A DNA stretch of 64,000 nucleotides. Origin: an uncultured Clostridia bacterium. GTDB lineage: Bacteria > Bacillota > Clostridia > Lachnospirales > Lachnospiraceae. A program made the translations under genes and the position numbers. Position 1 is the first letter of the stretch; each line of letters begins with the position of its first letter. Shown here in pieces: positions 29,151-36,660 of this stretch. Location of the stretch: NCBI GenBank assembly GCA_948467395.1, contig CAOKDX010000004.1:1-64000 (forward strand), given 5' to 3'. The notes below the pieces were generated by a model that saw only the letters and a list, made by a program, of their open reading frames with translations, was not told the DNA's origin and did not search any database.

Positions 29151-29179
29151 TTGACAAGAAAATTAGTTTCATGTAGGAT
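29151..29179 (+). promoter_or_regulatory. Promoter of the COG2426 membrane protein gene
   Basis: TTGACA, 17 bases, TAGGAT on the plus strand, 47 bases before the start at 29226. Confidence 0.72.
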
Positions 29180-29225
29180 TAGAATGTTGTCTTTAATAAT
29201 GAAGAAAAGAATCAGGAGAAATGGA

Positions 29226-29702
29226 ATGTTAGTAAAATATCTTATCGTGTTTTTCGTATCCATGGTGCCGATCATAGAACTCCGCGGCGCCATCCCCTAT
29301 GCCGTGGGCATGGGACTGCCGCTGCTCCCTTCCTATATTATTGCCGTTCTGGGCAATATGCTGCCGGTTCCGTTTATCTATCTTTTTGCCAGAAAGATAC
29401 TGGTCTGGGGAGCGGACAAAAAATATATCGGAAAATTCTTTAGCTGGTGTCTGGACAAGGGTGAGCGCGGAGGGAAAAAGCTGCAGCAAAAAGCAGGGCG
29501 CGGATTGTTCCTTGCCCTGCTGCTATTCGTTGGAATCCCTCTGCCGGGAACCGGAGCCTGGACTGGCACTCTCGCCGCCAGCTTCCTGGATATGGACTTT
29601 AAGCCAACCGTACTGGCCGCCATGGGCGGGGTGCTGCTGGCCGGGATTATTATGGGTGCTGCCAGCGCCGGATTATTCGGCGCCCTTGCCGCACTGTTCT
29701 GA
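29226..29702 (+). CDS. Small multidrug export protein family (COG2426) membrane protein
   Basis: A 158-residue membrane protein with about four or five helices. It matches the COG2426 pattern: VPIIELRGAIPYAVGMGLP near the start, GNMLPVPFIYLFARKIL, then FVGIPLPGTGAWTGTLAASFLDMD and a Gly/Ala-rich last helix. Despite the family name, drug export is poorly supported and it may be a DedA-like protein. The ATG at 29226 has AGGAG seven bases upstream; longer starts lack one. It is divergent from the gntR operon. Confidence 0.85.
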   Translation: MLVKYLIVFFVSMVPIIELRGAIPYAVGMGLPLLPSYIIAVLGNMLPVPFIYLFARKILVWGADKKYIGKFFSWCLDKGERGGKKLQQKAGRGLFLALLLFVGIPLPGTGAWTGTLAASFLDMDFKPTVLAAMGGVLLAGIIMGAASAGLFGALAALF

Positions 29703-29725
29703 CACAAAAGCAGAACTGCTATTTC

Positions 29726-30229
29726 TTAGCTCAATGGCGGCATTGAACTAAACTCACACATTTGAAAATCTACTTCCCCATCATCGCGGATCTTCATTAC
29801 CGTGTAGGTGGGGATCTTCTTTTCCTGCCGCGGGCGGGATATACTCCCCGGATTCAGCAGGATCGGGTGAGAGGTCCGGTCCAGATACGGCAGGTGGGTG
29901 TGACCGAACATTGCGATATCCACCCTCTGCTCCAGCGCCCAGTACCGGATTCCGTCAATGCCGCTGTAGTTCAAATACCGGTGGCCGTGGCACAAGCCGA
30001 TCCTCTTCCCTCCAAATTCGGTTATAATCTGCACCGGCAGGCTGCCATCATAATCCCCGTTTCCCCGGACGAGATAGACGGGATACGGCGTTGCCCGGCG
30101 GAGACGACCGGCATCCCCCATAATATCCCCCATATGAAAGACCGCCTCAAAGTCCCTCTGCCGCTTCAGCACCTCCAGCAGGTTGTCCAGCTGCCCGTGA
30201 GAATCACTAAACACAAGCGCCTTCTTCAT
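29726..30229 (-). CDS. YfcE/MJ0936-type metallophosphoesterase
   Basis: A 167-residue phosphodiesterase with the calcineurin-like metal motifs in order: SDSHG, MGDIMG, RGNGDYD, CHGH and GHTH. Length suits the YfcE family, whose physiological substrates are uncertain. The ATG at 30229 overlaps the rdgB stop in an ATGA, so the genes are translationally coupled. The last seven codons fall within a short repeat element also seen at 9887 and 35116, which may have extended the C-terminus. Confidence 0.9.
   Translation of the reverse strand: MKKALVFSDSHGQLDNLLEVLKRQRDFEAVFHMGDIMGDAGRLRRATPYPVYLVRGNGDYDGSLPVQIITEFGGKRIGLCHGHRYLNYSGIDGIRYWALEQRVDIAMFGHTHLPYLDRTSHPILLNPGSISRPRQEKKIPTYTVMKIRDDGEVDFQMCEFSSMPPLS
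29727..29750. repeat. Palindromic element, copy B
   Basis: TAGCTCAATGGCGGCATTGAACTA-type sequence at the convergent ends of two genes, overlapping the yfcE 3-prime end. It shares GGCGGCATTGAAC with the GGCGCCATTGAAC of copy A (one mismatch). Confidence 0.35.
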
Positions 30230-30828
30230 ACGCTTCCCCGTTTCTTCAATATTTCCACCATCCTGCGCACTGCAAGCCCCCGGTGGCTGATCCTGTTTTT
30301 CTCCTCCGGCAGTAACTCGCCGGTTGTACATCCCCGTTCCGGCAGAAAGAAGATGGGATCGTATCCAAAGCCGTTATTTCCCTTCGGTTCCTGGGCGATC
30401 CTGCCCTCAATCACCCCGGTGGCGGTGTCCACAGCTCCGTCTGGATAGGCACATGCGATCACACAGACAAACCGGGCGCCCCTCTCCTCCTCCGGCACCC
30501 CTTCGCATCGCCGGAGAAGCTCCGCATTTTTGACGGAATAGGGCGTGTCCTCCCCCATATATCGGGCAGAATAGATGCCAGGCTCTTTGTTCAGGCAGTC
30601 CACCTCGAAGCCGGAATCGTCTGCCAGCACCATTTCCCCAGTGGCCTCCATTACTGCCTTCGCTTTGATAATGGCATTCTCCTCAAAGGTTTTTCCATCC
30701 TCTATAATCTCTATCTCCACATCCAGATCCTTCAGGGACAGAATCTCATAATCCTCCCCCAGCATCTGGCGAAATTCATTCACCTTTCCCTGATTTCCCG
30801 TGGCAAATACCAAACGTGTCTTACTCAT
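30226..30828 (-). CDS. rdgB: XTP/dITP diphosphatase (non-canonical purine NTP hydrolase)
   Basis: A 200-residue housecleaning enzyme that hydrolyses dITP, ITP and XTP to monophosphates, keeping inosine out of DNA and RNA. The N-terminal FATGNQGKVNEF nucleotide-binding motif, the VLADDSGFEVDCLNKEPGIYSARY block and the C-terminal GNNGFGYDPIFFLPE and ISHRGLA motifs are all present. It overlaps the upstream methyltransferase gene and the downstream yfcE gene by four bases each. Confidence 0.96.
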   Translation of the reverse strand: MSKTRLVFATGNQGKVNEFRQMLGEDYEILSLKDLDVEIEIIEDGKTFEENAIIKAKAVMEATGEMVLADDSGFEVDCLNKEPGIYSARYMGEDTPYSVKNAELLRRCEGVPEEERGARFVCVIACAYPDGAVDTATGVIEGRIAQEPKGNNGFGYDPIFFLPERGCTTGELLPEEKNRISHRGLAVRRMVEILKKRGSV

Positions 30829-31994
30829 TTCCGGCCTCCCTTTTTCGGTGGTTTTGTTCCCATATACTGATACAGATATGTCTTCATCATACCGTTGTAA
30901 ATCTTTCGGTTCTTTGTGGCCTTTCCCCGGCTGCCTCCGGCAGCCACAGCCTTCTGGGCGTCCTCATAGCCGCTGAGGAGAAAAAATGACCACGTCTCGT
31001 TGGCATCCATCACACTGCCCAGCGTCCGATAGAGCTCAAACATATCCTCCCTGGCAGACAGCCTCTCCCCATACGGGGGATTGCTTATGACAAACCCATA
31101 CTTCTTTGGATTACTGAAATCCCTGATATCCCGCTGCTGGAAATGTATGTGCTCCGCAACACCTGCCAGGGCGGCGTTGGACCTGGCCATTTTCAGTACC
31201 TCATCACTGATATCGTAGCCCTGGATATTCAGGATGGCGTCCCGGCGGATTCTGTCTTTCGCCTCCTGCACTGCCTCTGACCAGACCCTCTCCGGCACCA
31301 GATGCGGCCAGTGCCGGGCAGTAAACTCCCGGTTCATTCCCGGCGCCATATCCAGCGCGATCATTGCCGCCTCAATAGGAATGGTGCCGCTCCCACAGAA
31401 GGGATCCACCAGAACCCGGTCGGCCCGCCAGGGGGACAGAAGGAGAATGGCAGCCGCCAGCGTCTCTGTCACCGGTGCCGGCGCCGTGTACCGGCGGTAT
31501 CCCCGTTTGTGCAGCGACTCCCCTGTCGTATCGATCCCAATGGTAACCATATCCTTTATAATACTGATCCGCAGGGGATACGGATCCCCGCTCTCTTCAA
31601 ACCAGTCTGTGTGATATATCCCCTTGAGCCTCTCCACCATGGCCTTCTTTACAATTTTCTGTATGTCAGACGGACTAAACAATTTACTGCTGACAGAATT
31701 TGCTTTCGCGACCCAGAATTTTCCATCCTTCGGGATATAATCCTCCCAGGGAACCGCTTTCACCTGCTCAAACAGTTCGTCAAAGGTCTCCGCCCGGAAT
31801 GCCGCTGCCTTCAGTAGTATCCGCTCCGTGGTCCGGAGAAATATATTCCCTCTTGCCACCGCCGCCGCATCTCCTGCAAACGTCACCTTGCCATTGTCTA
31901 CATCCGTGATCTCATAACCCAGATCCGTAATCTCTCTCTTTAGTACTGCCTCCATGCCGAAATGGCATGGCGCTGTCAATTCATATCGTTCCAT
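30825..31994 (-). CDS. THUMP-domain class I rRNA N2-guanine methyltransferase (RlmL/YpsC-like)
   Basis: A 389-residue RNA methyltransferase. The N-terminal ferredoxin-like and THUMP part (about 1-160) is followed by a Rossmann methyltransferase domain with VDPFCGSGTIPIEAAMIALDMAPG and the catalytic NPPYGERL motif (FVISNPPYG). This fits enzymes that make m2G in 23S rRNA. The C-terminus is basic (KKGGRK). It is first in the rlmL-rdgB-yfcE operon. The promoter at 32038-32067 overlaps the end of the rhodanese gene. Confidence 0.92.
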   Translation of the reverse strand: MERYELTAPCHFGMEAVLKREITDLGYEITDVDNGKVTFAGDAAAVARGNIFLRTTERILLKAAAFRAETFDELFEQVKAVPWEDYIPKDGKFWVAKANSVSSKLFSPSDIQKIVKKAMVERLKGIYHTDWFEESGDPYPLRISIIKDMVTIGIDTTGESLHKRGYRRYTAPAPVTETLAAAILLLSPWRADRVLVDPFCGSGTIPIEAAMIALDMAPGMNREFTARHWPHLVPERVWSEAVQEAKDRIRRDAILNIQGYDISDEVLKMARSNAALAGVAEHIHFQQRDIRDFSNPKKYGFVISNPPYGERLSAREDMFELYRTLGSVMDANETWSFFLLSGYEDAQKAVAAGGSRGKATKNRKIYNGMMKTYLYQYMGTKPPKKGGRK

Positions 31995-32037
31995 CCTGCC
32001 CTCTTTTATCTCTCACCGGCCAAGCCGTTTTTATAAC

Positions 32038-32067
32038 ATTATACGGCACACCGGTTCTCCCCGTCAA
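32038..32067 (-). promoter_or_regulatory. Promoter of the rlmL-rdgB-yfcE operon
   Basis: Minus-strand TTGACG, 18 bases, TATAAT. The -35 overlaps the rhodanese stop codon. Confidence 0.65.
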
Positions 32068-32387
32068 TGATTTTTGAAGAAAGAACGAAATACCTCCTTC
32101 CGTTCCGGCGCATCATAACCTCCCGCCACGCTGTAGCTCTGCTGTCCCCTCTTCGCCAGTATCCGCGCCGCGGAAAGGCTGTGATTGCCACGGTCACAGT
32201 AAAATATCACCCTGGCATACCCCCTGAAATCATCTATATGTTCTTCCAGAACCTCATAGGGAACATTCCACGCCCCCGTGACATGTCCCATATCATATTC
32301 TTCCTTATCCCTCAGATCAACAAACAACGAATCGCTATTGTATATATATTTGGAAATCTGTTCCCATGGCACTAACTGTGGTCTCAT
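32064..32387 (-). CDS. Single-domain rhodanese-like protein
   Basis: A 107-residue rhodanese domain. LFVDLRDKEEYDMGHVTGAWNVPYE is the typical first half. The active-site loop IFYCDRGNHS has the catalytic Cys at about residue 64, so sulfur-transfer activity is possible. No signal peptide. The ribosome site is weak (AGGG). The partner is unknown, and neighbouring genes give no pathway. Confidence 0.88.
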   Translation of the reverse strand: MRPQLVPWEQISKYIYNSDSLFVDLRDKEEYDMGHVTGAWNVPYEVLEEHIDDFRGYARVIFYCDRGNHSLSAARILAKRGQQSYSVAGGYDAPERKEVFRSFFKNH

Positions 32388-32494
32388 AGCTAAACCCTTT
32401 TTCTTACACTCTATTCTCCAGGGAAAGAAAATAGTACACCTTACTAACAGTGACTGGCTCAGCCTCCTCTGCTATCTCCCCGACAAACCAGAAT

Positions 32495-32941
32495 CTAACC
32501 ATCTAATCTCATGTACAAAAGTGGATATGGATTGCCTTGTTCATCGCACTCTGTTCTTTTATAAAACTCAAATCCCATATGTTCATAGAAGCCTTTTGCG
32601 AGAGGATTTTGCTCATTAACTGCCAAATCATTCACTGAATATTTTTCTATTCCGTATTTAAGCAATTCTTTTCCTAACCCTTTCCCTCTATCTTCATGAG
32701 AAATAAAGAGCATTTCAAGATGCTGCCCTTCAATTCCCATAAAGCCAACAGGAATTTGATTTTCGCTTTGTACTATTGTTAAAGTAGGTATTTCCTTCAA
32801 TGCGTGCGGTACATATTCCTTAATGTTTTCTATTTCGTCCTCTGACAAAAAAAGATGCGTTGTCCTAACAGAACTTTCCCACACGGCCAGCAATTGTTTT
32901 ATCAACGAAGCAGATCTATCTTTTACTTCTATAATTTTCAA
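32495..32941 (-). CDS. GNAT-family acetyltransferase
   Basis: A 148-residue N-acetyltransferase with the acetyl-CoA motif EDRGKGLGKELL (about 95-106) and a C-terminal NPLAKGFYEHMGFEFYKR motif typical of the family. The substrate cannot be told. The start is a TTG with GGAGG eight bases upstream. The gene is much more AT-rich than its neighbours and lies next to a group II intron relic, which suggests recent acquisition. The 107 bases between it and the rhodanese gene hold no clear element. Confidence 0.88.
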   Translation of the reverse strand: MKIIEVKDRSASLIKQLLAVWESSVRTTHLFLSEDEIENIKEYVPHALKEIPTLTIVQSENQIPVGFMGIEGQHLEMLFISHEDRGKGLGKELLKYGIEKYSVNDLAVNEQNPLAKGFYEHMGFEFYKRTECDEQGNPYPLLYMRLDG

Positions 32942-32972
32942 ATCCTAATCCTCCATAAATTTTTGCATCTTT

Positions 32973-33370
32973 CATAATCGAGCAGGAGGGGATTTATTAA
33001 ATCCCCGGACTCTCACACCACCGTGCGTACCGTTCGGTACACGGCGGTTCAATCAACTGAACAAACACACCTTTCGGTGTAGTAATCTAACATTGAGACG
33101 AATCCAAAACGGGTTAATCTTTCTTTTGTCACTGCATTATTCATTGCTCCCCTTTGGCAGAAATATGCTATCTTTGCCCCCCCCCGCCATCGGCTTAGGT
33201 ATCTCCACTTTTCGTACTGGTTGAGGTTTATATTTTCTTGCCCTCAACTTTACAGCTTCCTTCAGATTCCACCTCACGATAGACACCCTTGCTGTTCGGC
33301 TATACACTTCCCACTATCTGGGCGTGTTCGGGACTTGCACCCGTTAGAGCGCGCCCATGGCGCGCAAACT
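32973..33370 (-). mobile_element. ORF-less group II intron relic
   Basis: About 400 bases with recognisable bacterial group II intron RNA. The 5-prime part reads TTTGCGCGCC, then CGGGTGCAAGTCCCGAAC and the conserved domain I stretch around CCGAACAGCAAGGGTGTC and GTGAGGTGGAATCTGAAGG. The 3-prime part has domain V (ACCGCCGTG paired with CACGGTGGT over a CCGAACGG tip) and domain VI ending CTCCTGCTCGATT. The reverse transcriptase/maturase gene and domains II-IV are deleted. A run of nine C at 33177-33185 is near the deletion. It inserted directly after a terminator. Confidence 0.82.
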
Positions 33371-33403
33371 AAAAAAAGGACCATCCCGTTCCCGGCATGG
33401 CCC
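33371..33403 (-). terminator. Terminator of the Ser/Asn-rich gene
   Basis: GGGCCAT pairs with ATGGTCC around a GC-rich loop, followed by TTTTTTT on the minus strand. The intron relic begins within a few bases of the T-run. Confidence 0.7.
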
Positions 33404-33419
33404 CCGGTCTCAAACACGC

Positions 33420-33632
33420 TTAGTCGCAGTTTGAGGAGTTTTTGCTGCTGTTTTTACTTGCATTCTGACTTGTGTTCTTGCTGCTGTTCCTGCTTGCATT
33501 CTTGCTGGAATTCCGGCTGCTGTTGCTGCTTGTGTTCTTGCTGGAATTCTTACTGCTGTTGCTTGCATTTCTGCTGTTGCTTGCATTGGTTGAATTGCTC
33601 TCGTTGTACTCATCCATAAAATTTCTAGCCAT
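33420..33632 (-). CDS. Small Ser/Asn/Lys-rich low-complexity protein
   Basis: A 70-residue protein starting MARNFMDEYNES; the remainder is nearly all Ser, Asn, Lys, Thr and Ala in NSSKN-type repeats, ending NCD. It is a real gene: AGGAGG lies seven bases before the ATG and a terminator follows. Its function is not known to me. The upstream sequence resembles a sigma-G promoter, so it may be made in the forespore, perhaps as a spore protein. It lies after fba, about 95 bases away. The imperfect repeats are codon-level and not CRISPR. Confidence 0.78.
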   Translation of the reverse strand: MARNFMDEYNESNSTNASNSRNASNSSKNSSKNTSSNSSRNSSKNASRNSSKNTSQNASKNSSKNSSNCD

Positions 33633-33685
33633 GTTACTGCCTCCTGTCTGTAAAGCATCACAGTGCTTTTACTCGTTACAAAAGG

Positions 33686-33714
33686 TAGTATCTCACCAGA
33701 ATCGGAATCTATGC
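33686..33714 (-). promoter_or_regulatory. Sigma-G-like promoter of the Ser/Asn-rich gene
   Basis: Minus-strand GCATA, 17 bases, GATACTA. The pattern resembles forespore sigma-G promoters and has the same spacing as the sigma-F-like site of the spoIIQ-like gene, but lacks the GG that sigma-F prefers. A TTGACA further upstream has no matching -10. Confidence 0.45.
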
Positions 33715-33727
33715 GCAGAGAGAGATG

Positions 33728-34591
33728 TCAAGCTTTTCCAACGGAACCAAATAATTCCATTTTTTCTTTTACGGTAGCTTTGATGGCTTCTGTTCCCGGC
33801 GCCAAAAGCTTACGGGGGTCAAAGCCTTTGCCCTCCTGATCCTTTCCCGCTTCGATATACTTACGGGTCGCCTCCTGGAAGGAAAGCTGGCACTCTGTAT
33901 TTACATTGATCTTGGAAACTCCGAGAGAGATCGCTTTCTGTATCATGTCGGCCGGAATCCCTGTACCGCCGTGAAGAACCAGCGGCATAGAGCCGGTCTT
34001 CTGCTGTACCGCATCCAGCGTCTCAAAGCTGAGCCCTGCCCAGTTGTCCGGATATTTACCATGTATATTCCCAATGCCGGCTGCCAGCATGGTCACACCG
34101 AGATCGGCAATCATCTTGCACTCATCCGGATCCGCACACTCTCCGGCACCGACAACACCGTCTTCCTCGCCCCCGATGGAGCCGACTTCCGCCTCGATGG
34201 ACATCCCTTTCTCCCTGCAGATGGCAACCAGTTCTTTTGTTTTCTCCACATTTTCCTCAATGGGATAATGGGAACCGTCAAACATAATAGAGGAAAAGCC
34301 CGCCTCAATACATGCCTTCGCGCCTTCATAGCTGCCATGATCCAAATGCAGGGCAACCGGCACCGTGATATTCAGTTCCTCCAGCATGCCGTTCACCATT
34401 CCAACGACTGTCCTGTAGCCGCACATATACTTGCCGGCGCCCTCGGAAACACCAAGGATAACCGGTGAATTCAGCTCCTGTGCTGTGAGCAGGATCGCCT
34501 TGGTCCACTCCAGATTGTTGATGTTAAACTGACCGACTGCATATTTGCCAGCCTTTGCCTTCGTAAGCATTTCTTCTGCTGATACTAACAT
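33728..34591 (-). CDS. fba: Class II fructose-bisphosphate aldolase
   Basis: A 287-residue zinc aldolase that splits fructose-1,6-bisphosphate into DHAP and glyceraldehyde-3-phosphate. The zinc-site HLDHG is near residue 83. GSHYPIEENV, EAEVGSIGGEEDG, GIGNIHGKY, VLHGGTGIP and KINVNTECQ follow in order. ATG 34591 has GGAGG eight bases upstream; the ATG at 34606 is the ribosome site itself. Tagatose-bisphosphate activity is possible for this family, but the single chromosomal context suits glycolysis. Confidence 0.95.
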   Translation of the reverse strand: MLVSAEEMLTKAKAGKYAVGQFNINNLEWTKAILLTAQELNSPVILGVSEGAGKYMCGYRTVVGMVNGMLEELNITVPVALHLDHGSYEGAKACIEAGFSSIMFDGSHYPIEENVEKTKELVAICREKGMSIEAEVGSIGGEEDGVVGAGECADPDECKMIADLGVTMLAAGIGNIHGKYPDNWAGLSFETLDAVQQKTGSMPLVLHGGTGIPADMIQKAISLGVSKINVNTECQLSFQEATRKYIEAGKDQEGKGFDPRKLLAPGTEAIKATVKEKMELFGSVGKA

Positions 34592-34638
34592 ATTCTTACC
34601 CTCCATTTTGTTTTTTAGAACTTTTCTCTTTCCATTGA

Positions 34639-34666
34639 ATCATAAAAATAGAAAAATTGCGCACAA
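34639..34666 (-). promoter_or_regulatory. Probable fba promoter
   Basis: Minus-strand TTGTGC, 16 bases, TATGAT in an A/T-rich gap of about 110 bases before fba. Confidence 0.5.
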
Positions 34667-34703
34667 AAATAAACCAGCACGTTTCCCCTAAACGTACTCT
34701 CTG

Positions 34704-34979
34704 TTAATCTTCGGCATGATTCGGATTCTTACCGATCGTTTCGATTGCCTTGATAACGGCTGTCGTTATCTCCGCATCCGACTGGACAGACAGTGAATCG
34801 AACTTCTGGTACACTACTCCCTTATCGGAGAGCACATACTTTGCAGGAAGACGGTTCAGGGCATATGCTTCCATATCCCGCCTGCATTTATCACAGCTGC
34901 AGTATTGCCCCATCTGTGGAAGTACACTGTTCAGCTTCAGTTCGACACAGTCCTCCATTACATTATGTAACTCATGCAT
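34704..34979 (-). CDS. ComFB-like (late competence development) protein
   Basis: A 91-residue soluble protein resembling the ComFB family: LHNVMEDCVELKLNSVLPQM, then CSCDKCRRDMEAYALNRLPAKYV with a CxCxxC cluster that may bind metal. Despite the family name, B. subtilis ComFB is not essential for DNA uptake, and some relatives bind cyclic dinucleotides, so no specific role is claimed. ATG 34979 has AAGGAG eight bases upstream. It is monocistronic between the tRNA cluster and fba. Confidence 0.82.
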   Translation of the reverse strand: MHELHNVMEDCVELKLNSVLPQMGQYCSCDKCRRDMEAYALNRLPAKYVLSDKGVVYQKFDSLSVQSDAEITTAVIKAIETIGKNPNHAED

Positions 34980-35011
34980 ACACATATCTCCTTTGTAGTC
35001 CTATATGTAAG

Positions 35012-35039
35012 ATTGTACCACAATAAAACATAAAAACAA
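35012..35039 (-). promoter_or_regulatory. Probable promoter of the ComFB-like gene
   Basis: Minus-strand TTGTTT, 16 bases, TACAAT, just after the tRNA terminator. Confidence 0.5.
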
Positions 35040-35050
35040 AGTATTTCTTT

Positions 35051-35104
35051 AAAAAAAATAGAGAACTGTCCACTACCGGAGGAATCCCCAGCAGGAAACA
35101 GTTC
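35051..35104 (-). terminator. Terminator of the tRNA cluster
   Basis: GAACTGTTTCC pairs with GGACAGTTC over a long loop, followed by TCTATTTTTTTT on the minus strand. Confidence 0.7.
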
Positions 35105-35115
35105 CAAGCTAATCA

Positions 35116-35141
35116 GCGGGCTCAGGCCGGCGCCGTTGAAC
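35116..35141. repeat. Palindromic element, copy C
   Basis: Starts GCGGGCTCAGGCC and ends GGCGCCGTTGAAC. It aligns with copy A (from 9884) over 26 bases with mainly transition differences. It lies between the tRNA-Gln gene and the cluster terminator. Confidence 0.35.
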
Positions 35142-35145
35142 GAAC

Positions 35146-35216
35146 TGGGCTAGCGGGATTCGAACCCACGAATACAGGAGTCAAAGTCCTGTGCCTTACC
35201 GCTTGGCGATAGCCCA
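35146..35216 (-). tRNA. tRNA-Gln (TTG)
   Basis: A 71-base cloverleaf with acceptor TGGGCTA pairing to TAGCCCA, anticodon loop CTTTGAC (anticodon TTG) and T-loop GGTTCGAATC. No encoded CCA. It is last in the cluster. Confidence 0.95.
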
Positions 35217-35235
35217 TTATATTCTTATATAAATT

Positions 35236-35264
35236 CAATGTCCCGCCAAAAAAGCGGGACATTG
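35236..35264 (-). promoter_or_regulatory. Hairpin between tRNA-His and tRNA-Gln
   Basis: A perfect 11-bp stem (CAATGTCCCGC with GCGGGACATTG) and a seven-base loop that is U-rich in the transcript. There is no U-run after the stem, so it is more likely a processing or stability structure than a full terminator. Confidence 0.6.
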
Positions 35265-35269
35265 ATGCG

Positions 35270-35344
35270 GGTGGGTAATGGGATTCGAACCCACGGCCTT
35301 CAGAGCCACAATCTGACGCGCTAACCAACTGCGCTATACCCACC
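35270..35344 (-). tRNA. tRNA-His (GTG)
   Basis: A 75-base cloverleaf with 5-prime GGTGGGTATAGCGCAG, anticodon loop TTGTGGC (anticodon GTG) and acceptor end ACCCACC. The extra 5-prime G typical of tRNA-His is encoded. Confidence 0.95.
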
Positions 35345-35377
35345 ATAAATGGAAAATCATTTGAATCATTTCCCAAA

Positions 35378-35451
<74 letters not shown>

Positions 35452-35505
35452 ATAGATTGTACGAGAAGCTGATGATGTATCTACAAGCGAGTGAATACAC
35501 CCGAA

Positions 35506-35576
35506 AGCGGGTGATGGGAATCGAACCCACGTATCTAGCTTGGAAGGCTAGTGTTCTACCATTGAACTACACCCGC
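35506..35576 (-). tRNA. tRNA-Gly (TCC)
   Basis: A 71-base cloverleaf with acceptor GCGGGTG/CACCCGC, anticodon loop CTTCCAA (anticodon TCC) and T-loop GGTTCGATTC. Confidence 0.95.
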
Positions 35577-35604
35577 ATATTTTGTTGAAATGGGAAATGA
35601 TAAA

Positions 35605-35679
35605 TCGGGGTGACAGGATTTGAACCTGCGGCCTCTTGAACCCAAATCAAGCGCTCTAGCCAAGCTGAGCCACACCCCG
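35605..35679 (-). tRNA. tRNA-Pro (TGG)
   Basis: A 75-base cloverleaf with acceptor CGGGGTG/CACCCCG and anticodon loop TTTGGGT (anticodon TGG). It is first in the five-gene cluster, directly after the promoter. Confidence 0.95.
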
Positions 35680-35730
35680 TTCCGGGTATCTGTAATACCA
35701 TTCCGCGCCCTCTGCCGTGACGCAAATCTT

Positions 35731-35759
35731 ATTATATTATAGAATTCTCCCGTTGTCAA
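35731..35759 (-). promoter_or_regulatory. Promoter of the tRNA cluster
   Basis: Minus-strand TTGACA, 17 bases, TATAAT: a full consensus match about 50 bases before tRNA-Pro. It begins right after the histidine kinase stop codon. Confidence 0.88.
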
Positions 35760-35775
35760 CAAATTTCTTATCAAA

Positions 35776-36660
35776 TCACCTTCCCTGCAACCGGATCCGA
35801 ATCCTAACCTCGCCTTCCCTGTACTCCGCCTCAATACTTCCTCCCATCTGTTCTGTCAATGTCTTCGCGATGGAAAGGCCCAGCCCGGTGGAATGCGAGG
35901 CATCCTCCACTGTATAAAAGCGGTCAAACAGTCTCCCCACCTGGATTTCATCCAGGCGGGAGGCATGATTGGCAAAAGTAATCCCTCCCTCTTCGGTCAG
36001 CGTGACAGCCAGATCGCCGTCACTGTATTTGACAGCGTTGCCAATAATATTTTCGAAGATGCGGGATACCGCCCTGCGGTCCAGCATTCTCACTACCTTT
36101 TTTGCCGGCATCCGGATCTGCGGACTGATCCCCCGGCACCGGATCAGCGCATAAAATTCGGAGAGTGCCTCTTCCAGAGCCTGATTCACATCCACCTCCT
36201 CATACTCCATCTCATACGAGGGCGCCGTCACTACGGCATAGCAGAACAGTTCCTCCATCAGCTGTGTCAGCACCCCGCTCCGCTCCCGTATCACATCCAG
36301 ATAACGGGAAACCGTATCGGATGTTTCTTCCGCCTCCAGTAGATCCAGATAGCCGCAGATGGCGGTGAGCGGCGTCCGAAGATCGTGGGAAATATTCGTC
36401 ACCGCCTCCTTTAACTCCCTGTCTCCCTGCTGGAAACGGTGCCGTTCATCCCGGAATATCCGGAGCTGCTCATTGATGCTTTCGGCCAGCCGGCGCATAC
36501 AGCCATCCCGGCTGGCAATATCGATCAGGTTATTCGTCTCCGTCTCAAGCCTGTCACGAAATGCCTGCTCGATCTCCCGGGCTGACCGACGGAGCAGACA
36601 GACCTTAAGGCCCAGTAAAGCAATTACCAGAATTAGAAAAACCACGATCAGAACCCACAA
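35776..36660 (-). CDS. Sensor histidine kinase of an ABC-exporter-linked two-component system
   Basis: A 294-residue kinase with one N-terminal membrane helix (about 3-22) and almost no extracellular part. A linker, the phospho-accepting His at 92 in NISHDLRTPL, then N-box FENIIGNAVKYS, and G-box STGLGLSIAKTL complete it. Kinases this short with associated exporters usually sense bacitracin- or lantibiotic-like peptides at the membrane; that is inference. The start appears to be a TTG directly after the permease stop, with AAGGA about ten bases upstream. It is the last gene of the ATPase-permease-kinase set. Confidence 0.92.
   Translation of the reverse strand: MWVLIVVFLILVIALLGLKVCLLRRSAREIEQAFRDRLETETNNLIDIASRDGCMRRLAESINEQLRIFRDERHRFQQGDRELKEAVTNISHDLRTPLTAICGYLDLLEAEETSDTVSRYLDVIRERSGVLTQLMEELFCYAVVTAPSYEMEYEEVDVNQALEEALSEFYALIRCRGISPQIRMPAKKVVRMLDRRAVSRIFENIIGNAVKYSDGDLAVTLTEEGGITFANHASRLDEIQVGRLFDRFYTVEDASHSTGLGLSIAKTLTEQMGGSIEAEYREGEVRIRIRLQGR

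Noticed and set aside
32388-32494. Small gene or RNA between the rhodanese and acetyltransferase genes
   Set aside because: No frame with a ribosome site and no stable structure was visible.
33177-33185. Run of nine C that could signal a slippery or phase-variable site
   Set aside because: It lies in the deleted intron relic, outside any coding frame, so phase variation has nothing to act on.
33420-33661. Repetitive DNA that might be a CRISPR array or tandem repeat locus
   Set aside because: The repeats are irregular, codon-phased Ser/Asn/Lys units within a gene with ribosome site and terminator. No constant repeats or spacers of CRISPR size occur here or elsewhere in the window.
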